Below are positions 1-4,338 of a stretch of DNA of 5,628 bases, piece by piece. Source of the stretch: Candidatus Zipacnadia bacterium. GTDB lineage: Bacteria > Armatimonadota > Zipacnadia > Zipacnadales > Zipacnadaceae. Made by a program: the position numbers and the translations under genes. A model generated the notes under the pieces. It was not told where the DNA came from, did not search any database, and worked only from the letters and a program-made list of their open reading frames with translations. The stretch spans positions 1 through 5,628 of the forward strand of contig JALGTV010000136.1 in the NCBI GenBank assembly GCA_029821215.1, written 5' to 3'. Positions within the stretch are counted from its first letter, which is position 1. Every line of letters begins with the position of its first letter.

Positions 1-51
1 CCTGCCCTGCAGATTATTGCGCGATGTTGGTGAGGCGACTTGCTCGCTCAT
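1..51 (-). CDS. 5' end of an unidentified protein, cut by the window edge
   Basis: Only the first 17 codons are present, reading MSEQVASPTSRNNLQGR, and the frame is still open at the edge. The ATG at 51-49 is chosen because a near-perfect SD lies at 65-58 (AAGGAGGA), with 7 nt between the GGAGG core and the ATG; a candidate promoter lies further upstream. The visible N-terminus is polar and Ser/Asn/Gln-rich, with no signal peptide or membrane segment. That is too little to assign a family, and no function is proposed. The gene points away from the rest of the window and is separated from the zinc-ribbon gene by about 270 bp, so it probably has its own promoter. Confidence that a gene starts here is fairly high because of the SD; its identity is unknown. 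Confidence 0.7.
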   Translation of the reverse strand, partial: MSEQVASPTSRNNLQGR

Positions 52-57
52 AGGATA

Positions 58-65
58 TCCTCCTT
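58..65 (-). promoter_or_regulatory. Strong Shine-Dalgarno of the left-edge gene
   Basis: The minus strand reads AAGGAGGA at 65-58, nearly the full complement of the 16S rRNA 3' end, 7 nt (counted from GGAGG) before the ATG at 51-49. It is the best ribosome-binding site in the window and is the main reason for calling a gene from only 17 codons. Confidence 0.8.
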
Positions 66-79
66 AGGCTCTATGTACC

Positions 80-108
80 ATATTAACCTGCCCACTCTTT
101 GATTGCAA
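80..108 (-). promoter_or_regulatory. Candidate sigma-70-type promoter of the left-edge gene
   Basis: On the minus strand, TTGCAA at 108-103 and TAATAT at 85-80 are separated by exactly 17 nt. Each hexamer matches the consensus (TTGACA, TATAAT) at 4 of 6 positions. Transcription from here would start near position 73-74 and leave a leader of about 22 nt containing the strong SD. Position and spacing are right, but the match is moderate, so this remains a prediction. Confidence 0.35.
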
Positions 109-134
109 GGTATGCCAAAAGTCCAGACCTCATG

Positions 135-186
135 CAGAGCACGGCACTGGTTGGCGAGAAGTGGCGCCGTACAGCGGCTGGCTCTG
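135..186. repeat. Nested inverted repeat (possible hairpin) in the left intergenic region
   Basis: CAGAGC at 135-140 pairs with GCTCTG at 181-186. Immediately inside the left arm, ACGGC at 141-145 pairs with GCCGT at 166-170. Ten unpaired bases (171-180) lie on the right side and the loop is about 20 nt. Neither strand has a T-run after it, so it is not a standard intrinsic terminator. It lies upstream of the candidate left-edge promoter and could be a DNA-binding site, the stem of a transcript end, or chance in GC-rich sequence. Confidence 0.25.
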
Positions 187-321
187 ATTGCAATGAGTTT
201 CTAACTCACAGTGGAACTACCGCTCACTATCCACCGGGATAGCCGCCACGAGGAGCAAGGTGAATAAGTTAATAACAGAGAGCAGACCTGGGGATGTTGA
301 GTCATTCGCCGCGGCGCTGTT

Positions 322-548
322 CTACTTGATTCTTTTCGGCTCGCACAGGTGCTCGGCGCTTACGGCGGTGCGGCCGCAACTATTGCAGATATACAATAGT
401 TCCTGCACTTTGCCCTCACACAAATGCCGCTTGTTGACGATGAGAGCACCCACCGCTGGTCCTCGCGACCGATCGGAGTGCACATGTGCCCGTCAGGACC
501 AGTTTGCTCCCCACACGTGGGACAAATATGGTTATTCTGAGAAGACAT
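322..548 (-). pseudogene. Small multi-knuckle zinc-ribbon protein, broken by an internal frameshift
   Basis: The start is ATG at 548-546, with a purine-rich SD (AAGGAAGG, 564-557) 8 nt away. The first frame encodes MSSQNNHICPTCGEQTGPDG, then HMC: a CxxC knuckle (C9, C12) closed by H21 and C23. From about 453 the coding signal moves to another frame. That frame reads NKRHLCEGKVQELLYICNSC, then GR, then SAEHLCEPKRIK, and stops at TAG 324-322. It therefore contains an RHLC half-module and a complete CNSCG...HLC module. The CxxC expected before RHLC is absent. The span is 227 nt; restoring 10 nt would give a 78-residue protein with three C-C-H-C modules. Read literally, the first frame would give a 62-residue product with an unrelated tail, ending at 360. 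I recall similar small repeated zinc-ribbon proteins in bacterial genomes but know of no assigned function; zinc binding is inferred from the motifs. A sequencing deletion is possible. Confidence 0.7.
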
Positions 549-707
549 AAACTCCGCCTTCCTTTCCCCGTTGAGGCGACCAGGTTTGTGTACCTTGCCA
601 ACGTAAACTGTAAGGCTCGCGATGATTTCGGCCAACGCTCATTTCGTAGTCCACAGGCATTGCCCTGCTAAATGTATCAGCCAGGCGCAGAAATGAACAG
701 ATTCAGG
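549..707. other. Intergenic gap between gmhB and the zinc-ribbon gene
   Basis: The gap is 159 bp, and both flanking genes lie on the minus strand. It contains the SD of the zinc-ribbon gene. On the minus strand a loose promoter-like pair, TTGGCC and TACAGT with a 17-nt spacer, occurs at about 632-604, but the -35 match is poor. No hairpin with a T-run follows the gmhB stop, so readthrough from gmhB is possible. Confidence 0.3.
557..564 (-). promoter_or_regulatory. Shine-Dalgarno that fixes the zinc-ribbon start
   Basis: The minus strand reads AAGGAAGG at 564-557, 8 nt before ATG 548-546. The same frame is open upstream to an ATG at 635, but that one has no comparable SD, and the zinc-knuckle residues begin only after the internal ATG. 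The shorter start is therefore preferred. Confidence 0.55.
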
Positions 708-1271
708 TTAGGTGCCCTGACCACTGAGAATAATGGGCACGGCCGCCGCCAGATCGGGAGCCTGGAAATCAGGCGGTACTATCATCTTCTGCTGCTGGCG
801 TTGACGTAGCTGGTCAGTAGAGTGGGTATGGAGGAATATGGTGGTGCAGCCCACCGCATGGCCGGCCTGGATGTCGCGGGCAGCATCACCCACAAAATAT
901 GACCGCTGTAGGTCCAGCCCCCACTTGGCCGCGGCTTTCAGCAGCAACCCTGGCCTAGGTTTGCGGCACCGGCAGCCGTCGTCAGGCGAATGAGGGCAGA
1001 CCTGGATACCTAAGATGCGGCCACCGGCGCGAGCTATTTCCAGTTGCATCTTAGTATGTATATCCTGCAGCCGCCGCCGGGACATTATCCCCTGCCCGAC
1101 ACCAGACTGGTTGGTTATTACATATATTTCTAATTTGGCCTGGGTCAGTTGAGCAATAGCGGACAGAGCACCGGGATAGAACTGGAATTCCTCCCAGCTT
1201 TTGACGTAATCGCGCCCGTCCCGGTTTATTACTCCATCGCGGTCTAACAGTACTGCTGGTTTCAAACGCAT
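708..1271 (-). CDS. gmhB: D-glycero-D-manno-heptose-1,7-bisphosphate 7-phosphatase (GmhB), HAD family
   Basis: This is a cytoplasmic HAD-superfamily (subfamily IIIA) phosphatase. GmhB removes the C7 phosphate of heptose 1,7-bisphosphate on the way to nucleotide-activated heptose for LPS core, S-layer glycan or related glycans. HAD motif I is DRDGVI at residues 10-15 (nucleophile D10, acid/base D12). Motif II is TNQSG at 53-57. The GmhB-type zinc loop is C92-x-H94...C100-x-C102, followed by RKP with the motif III lysine K104. Motif IV is GDAARD at 128-133. The 187-residue length is normal for the family and nothing is missing. ATG 1271 has AAAGGA at 1286-1281 about 9 nt upstream. The zinc loop is shared with the phosphatase domain of HisB, so histidinol phosphatase is the main alternative, but there are no his genes nearby. 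No other heptose genes are visible. It is divergent from thiD and may be cotranscribed with the zinc-ribbon gene 159 bp downstream. Confidence 0.88.
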   Translation of the reverse strand: MRLKPAVLLDRDGVINRDGRDYVKSWEEFQFYPGALSAIAQLTQAKLEIYVITNQSGVGQGIMSRRRLQDIHTKMQLEIARAGGRILGIQVCPHSPDDGCRCRKPRPGLLLKAAAKWGLDLQRSYFVGDAARDIQAGHAVGCTTIFLHTHSTDQLRQRQQQKMIVPPDFQAPDLAAAVPIILSGQGT

Positions 1272-1386
1272 TAATGCATTTCCTTTGCTGAGATATGAGT
1301 GAAGGCCCCAGAAGTAGGAAAAAAGCTGCCTATGGCGAATGTTAACAGTGTGGTAGCATCAGATACATTTTATGGGAAGCTATATG
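1272..1386. promoter_or_regulatory. Divergent gmhB / thiD control region
   Basis: The genes on the two sides point away from each other, so promoters for both should lie in these 115 bp. For thiD, TTAACA at 1342-1347 (5 of 6 to the -35 consensus) and TACATT at 1364-1369 (4 of 6 to the -10) have a 16-nt spacer. A start from that pair would fall about on the thiD SD, giving almost no leader, so the assignment is doubtful. I did not find a convincing gmhB promoter. No THI-box riboswitch pattern was recognised ahead of thiD. Confidence 0.35.
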
Positions 1387-2199
1387 ATGTCAGATTTGTC
1401 ACCCGCCGAAACAATCCCAGTAGCTATGACTATCGCCGGCACCGATTCGGGCGGTGGGGCCGGGATTGCTGCCGATTTGAAGACCTTTGCCGCGCTGGGC
1501 GTACATGGAACTTGCGTGGTCACCGCAGTGACCGCCCAGAACACTCAGGGCGTGCAACAGACCCACTCCCTGCCCGCAGCCCTGGTCAGCGCCCAGATAG
1601 ATTCTATCATAACTGACCTGCCTTGTCATGCCGCCAAGACCGGAATGCTGGCTACCGCCGAAATAATCACTACCGTGGCCGAGCGAGTGCGGGCTCATCA
1701 CATCACGCCGCTGGTGGTGGATCCGGTGATGGTAGCCACCTCCGGCGGGCGCTTGATTGAGGAGGAGGCAGTGGAAGCTCTGCTGAAAGAGCTGTTGCCC
1801 TTAGCCGATCTCCTGACTCCCAATATGGCTGAGGCCAGCGTTCTACTGAGCCAGCCAGTTGAGAATCTCCAGCAGATGCAGGCCGCGGCCCGCCAACTTT
1901 GTGAGCTGGGCCCACGGGCGGTAGTCATTAAGGGGGGGCATCTGCCTGGCGCGGCGGTGGATGTGCTGGTAGACAGCCGCACCGGTCAGGCTCACCAACT
2001 GCGGGGGCCGCGGATGGATACAGCCGGTACCCACGGCAGCGGATGTGTATTTGCGGCGGCGGTGGCAGCAGCGTTAGCCAAAGGAGCTGAGTTATCTGCT
2101 GCCGTCAGGGAGGCTAAGGACTTTGTCACCCAGGCAATCGCCACTGCCCTTCCCATTGGCAAAGGGCCAGGGCCGGTTAACCCCGGCGGCTTAGTGTGA
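1387..2199 (+). CDS. thiD: Hydroxymethylpyrimidine / phosphomethylpyrimidine kinase (ThiD)
   Basis: ThiD is a cytoplasmic ribokinase-fold kinase. It phosphorylates 4-amino-5-hydroxymethyl-2-methylpyrimidine (HMP) and then HMP phosphate to the diphosphate used by thiamin phosphate synthase. Counting from ATG 1387 (270 residues), the N-terminal signature AGTDSGGGAG spans 17-26. An ADLKTF segment follows, then VVDPVMVATSG, TPNMAEA, VVIKGGH and DTAGTHGSGC, with the catalytic Cys at 220 in the anion-hole loop. Length is normal and all landmarks are present. Start choice: GGGAAG at 1374-1379 lies 7 nt before ATG 1387 and 4 nt before ATG 1384, while the longer in-frame start at 1372 has no SD; 1384 or 1387 is likely. 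It is the first gene of the plus-strand set, 21 bp before the methyltransferase. No thiE or thiM is visible, so de novo synthesis and salvage cannot be told apart. Pyridoxal kinase is a related fold but fits these motifs less well. Confidence 0.92.
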   Translation: MSDLSPAETIPVAMTIAGTDSGGGAGIAADLKTFAALGVHGTCVVTAVTAQNTQGVQQTHSLPAALVSAQIDSIITDLPCHAAKTGMLATAEIITTVAERVRAHHITPLVVDPVMVATSGGRLIEEEAVEALLKELLPLADLLTPNMAEASVLLSQPVENLQQMQAAARQLCELGPRAVVIKGGHLPGAAVDVLVDSRTGQAHQLRGPRMDTAGTHGSGCVFAAAVAAALAKGAELSAAVREAKDFVTQAIATALPIGKGPGPVNPGGLV

Positions 2200-2220
2200 G
2201 ATGGTAGGAAGTGGCCGGTA

Positions 2221-2838
2221 ATGCCAGATGACAATAGCGATAATAAGCAGCATTACTTCTCCCCCCAGCCCCAGGTGGCTTCAGAGCCCGTTCAGTTTGA
2301 GACCACCGTTCGGGGGCTGACTTTTTCCCTGGTCTCTGACCGGGGAGTGTTCTCCCACGGTGCGGTGGATAATGGCAGCCGGCTACTGGCTGAGACTATG
2401 CAGCTCCCGCAGCAGGGACAGATACTGGACTTGGGTTGTGGCTGGGGGATATTGGGCATGGTGGCGGCCAAGTTGTCACCAGATGCCCATATAACCTTGA
2501 TAGACGTAAACGAGCGGGCGACGGGATTGGCCGCAGACAACCTGAGGAGGAATCACATCGGTAATGCCAAAGTAATATACGGGGATGGGCCGGTGGCCCT
2601 GGGAGAACAGCGGTTTGATGCCATTGTCTGCAATCCGCCCATCCGAGCGGGCCGACAGCAAGTACTAAGGCTCATTGAGGACGCCGCAGGTCGGCTGACA
2701 GAAGGTGGGAGCCTGTGGCTGGTGGTCCGCACTGATAAGGGAGCCAAGACTTTGGCGCGGGAGATATCTATATGGTTGGCTGACGTAGAAACTGTGGCTA
2801 TAAAAGGCAGCTACCGAGTGTTCCGATGTGACAAATAA
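2221..2838 (+). CDS. Class I SAM-dependent methyltransferase, RsmC/YbxB-like
   Basis: This 205-residue cytoplasmic protein has the short single-domain form of the MTS (methyltransferase small) family seen in Bacillus YbxB. The N-terminal signature HYFSPQPQVASEP starts at 11, followed by a β-rich SDRGVFSHGAVDNGSRLL stretch at 39-56. SAM motif I is DLGCGWGILGM at 70-80, and the acidic residue after β2 is D95 (IDVNERA). Motif IV is NPP at 138-140, followed by IRAG. The NPP tetrad is typical of enzymes that methylate an exocyclic amino nitrogen of a base. RsmC methylates G1207 of 16S rRNA, and this could be the same activity. That substrate is inferred from family resemblance only, so no symbol is given. 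GGAAG at 2207-2211 lies 9 nt before the ATG. It starts 21 bp after thiD and ends 19 bp before the nitroreductase, so cotranscription is likely. Confidence 0.87.
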   Translation: MPDDNSDNKQHYFSPQPQVASEPVQFETTVRGLTFSLVSDRGVFSHGAVDNGSRLLAETMQLPQQGQILDLGCGWGILGMVAAKLSPDAHITLIDVNERATGLAADNLRRNHIGNAKVIYGDGPVALGEQRFDAIVCNPPIRAGRQQVLRLIEDAAGRLTEGGSLWLVVRTDKGAKTLAREISIWLADVETVAIKGSYRVFRCDK

Positions 2839-2857
2839 CCAGCGGAGGTGAACCGAA

Positions 2858-3373
2858 GTGACAGTATGGGAAGCAATTCAGAAGCGTTTTAGTGTCCGAC
2901 AGTATCAGGAGAGGCCGGTGGAGTCCGAAAAGCTGGACCGGGTGTTGGAAGCGGCGCGGTTGGCGCCCTCAGCAGGGAATCGCCAGGAGTGGCGCTTTGT
3001 GGTGGTTACCGACGCGGATATGCGGTCGGCGTTGGTAGCAGCAGCCAATGGGCAGAGATTTGTGGGCGAGGCGGCGGTAGTCATCGCTGCGTGCGCAGTA
3101 GGTACTGACCACGTAATGCCCTGCGGCCAACTTTCGTATCCCATTGACGTGGCCATCGCCCTAGAGCATATCGCCTTGCAGGCCACCGAGGAGGGCCTGG
3201 GCACCTGCTGGATTGGTGCCTTCAACGAAGATAGGGTCAAGGAGCTACTAAGCATTCCTGAGTCGGTGCGGGTGGTTGAGCTGATGACGCTGGGATATCC
3301 AGCGATTAGTGGCGGAGCCAAAGACCGGCTACAGCAACAGGAGATTGTAATGTACGAAGGCTGGAGGGATTAG
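2858..3373 (+). CDS. Nitroreductase-family FMN-dependent oxidoreductase
   Basis: This is a complete 171-residue nitroreductase-fold flavoprotein, normally a cytoplasmic homodimer with FMN at the dimer interface. The phosphate-binding R-x-S-x-R is R10, S12, R14. APSAGNRQEW at 36-45 is the common APSA-x-N-x-Q-x-W motif, with Glu replacing the usual Pro before Trp. FVGEAAVVI spans 68-76, SYPIDVAIA covers 93-101, and GLGTCWIGAF at 113-122 is the conserved FMN-proximal loop. The true substrate of such proteins (nitro compounds, quinones, flavins, enoates) cannot be read from sequence. The start is GTG 2858, chosen for a strong SD GGAGGTGA at 2844-2851; the first downstream Met is M55, too far into the fold. 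It lies 19 bp after the methyltransferase and 35 bp before a quinone-type prenyltransferase. The latter makes a quinone-related redox role conceivable but unproven. Confidence 0.9.
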   Translation: MTVWEAIQKRFSVRQYQERPVESEKLDRVLEAARLAPSAGNRQEWRFVVVTDADMRSALVAAANGQRFVGEAAVVIAACAVGTDHVMPCGQLSYPIDVAIALEHIALQATEEGLGTCWIGAFNEDRVKELLSIPESVRVVELMTLGYPAISGGAKDRLQQQEIVMYEGWRD

Positions 3374-3408
3374 TGGCCGCTGGGTAGGACGAATAGCGGA
3401 AGGAAATA

Positions 3409-4338
3409 ATGAGAGCAGTGTTATTCTGGTTTAAGGCCAGCCGACCGGAGTTCTTCACCGCTTCGGTGGTGCCGGTAGCAGTCGGGGCAGCCGCTGCCTA
3501 TCATAACAGCGGACAGATGCTGTGGGGCTATCTGTTGCTTACCCTCCTGGCTCTGGTGCTGCTGCATGCGGCCGCCAACCTGGCCAATGACTACTACGAT
3601 CACCTCAGCGGCAATGACGAGGTCAATGTTGAATATGTGAGCCCTTTCACGGGTGGCAGCCGCTTGATACAGCAAGGTCGGGTCGCCCCACGAGCAATTC
3701 TCCTGGCCTCACTTATCTGCCTGTTTATCGGCAGCCTGATGGGTTTGTACCTGGTCTGGATGCGGGGCTGGCCAATATTGGTGCTGGGGGCAGTAGGTGG
3801 GCTGTCCGGCTTTTTCTACACAGCGCGACCGTTGCAGTTGGGCTACCGGGGCATAGGTGAGCTGTTTATTGGCCTGGACTTTGGCATCTTGCCAGTGCTG
3901 GGGGCTTACTATGTACAGTTGCAAGAGTTTTCAGTGGCAGCGCTGGCTGCGTCTCTGCCGGTAGCATTTCTCATTATGGCTGTCCTGTGGATAAACCAGT
4001 TTCAGGACTTCACGGCCGATAAGGCAGTGGACAAGCGGCACTGGGTAGTGCGGCTGGGCCGACACCGCGCCAGCTATGTCTATGCAGGAATGATAATCTG
4101 TGCGTATGTAAGCCTGCTGGCCAGTATAGCAATGGGCTGGCTGCCTCAGTTAGCCATATTGCCCGTGATTATGCTTCCGTTGGCAGTTTTTGCCGTCAGA
4201 ACAGCTTTTGCTCACTATAACAATCCCAGCCAGCTTACGCCGGCCAATGCGGCCACCATCGCGCTGCACCTGCTGGCCGGACTGTTGCTGGCCGCCGGGC
4301 TGGTGGTAGACTGGTTCGTGGCGGCCAGTCTTATTTAG
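3409..4338 (+). CDS. UbiA-superfamily membrane prenyltransferase, MenA-like
   Basis: This 309-residue integral membrane protein has about eight or nine hydrophobic segments, normal for the family. UbiA-type enzymes transfer a polyprenyl chain from its diphosphate to an aromatic acceptor, using two Asp-rich motifs that bind Mg2+ and diphosphate. Motif 1 is NLANDYYDHLSGND at 57-70 and closely resembles the NxxNDYxD of MenA. The inter-motif loop has FTGGSRLIQQG at 80-90, also MenA-like, and YTARPLQLGYRGIGE at 137-151. Motif 2 is NQFQDFTADKAVDKRHW at 196-212. Its Asp residues (D200, D204, D208) are retained, but the usual G-K-x-T-L of MenA is replaced by DKRHW. The natural acceptor could be 1,4-dihydroxy-2-naphthoate or another aromatic, so menA is not assigned. 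GGAAGGA at 3398-3404 precedes ATG 3409 with a gap of 4-5 nt. It is the last gene of the plus-strand set, and its end overlaps the convergent dehydrogenase gene by 8 bp. Confidence 0.85.
   Translation: MRAVLFWFKASRPEFFTASVVPVAVGAAAAYHNSGQMLWGYLLLTLLALVLLHAAANLANDYYDHLSGNDEVNVEYVSPFTGGSRLIQQGRVAPRAILLASLICLFIGSLMGLYLVWMRGWPILVLGAVGGLSGFFYTARPLQLGYRGIGELFIGLDFGILPVLGAYYVQLQEFSVAALAASLPVAFLIMAVLWINQFQDFTADKAVDKRHWVVRLGRHRASYVYAGMIICAYVSLLASIAMGWLPQLAILPVIMLPLAVFAVRTAFAHYNNPSQLTPANAATIALHLLAGLLLAAGLVVDWFVAASLI

Larger units (their letters stand above)
52..321. other. Intergenic region without a convincing gene
   Basis: Reading both strands, I found only short frames with no recognisable family features. 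One is a 34-codon minus-strand frame just after the zinc-ribbon stop; another is a 30-codon plus-strand frame near 112. The region contains the SD and promoter of the left-edge gene, the nested inverted repeat at 135-186, and a second small palindrome: CTATCC at 227-232 and GGATAG at 237-242 with a 4-nt loop. No tRNA, terminator with a T-run, or known riboswitch motif was recognised. Confidence 0.5.

Noticed and set aside
448..453. Programmed ribosomal frameshift in the zinc-ribbon gene
   Set aside because: There is no slippery heptamer at the switch point, and a required CxxC is missing as well. A deletion explains both facts and frameshifting does not.
260..550. Plus-strand frame of 96 codons from GTG 260, with GAGGAG at 250-255
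   Set aside because: It runs antisense to the zinc-ribbon gene, whose cysteine modules give a much better explanation of the same bases. The protein has no family features and the SD is only 4 nt from the start.
532..660. Minus-strand frame of 42 codons from ATG 660, overlapping the zinc-ribbon start
   Set aside because: It has no clear SD and no recognisable motif, and its end lies inside the supported zinc-ribbon reading frame.
1272..1386. THI-box (TPP) riboswitch ahead of thiD
   Set aside because: The conserved CTGAGA and ACCTGA-type boxes in the right order were not found on the plus strand. A CTGAGA-like string at 1288-1293 stands alone, without the second box.
1299..1616. Plus-strand frame of 105 codons overlapping the thiD start
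   Set aside because: It is Arg-rich, as expected when a GC-rich gene is read in the wrong frame, and it overlaps the well-supported ThiD signature.
2905..3321. Minus-strand frame of 138 codons opposite the nitroreductase
   Set aside because: It is antisense to a complete nitroreductase with all FMN motifs, and its composition (Ser, Thr, Ala) is typical of a shadow frame.
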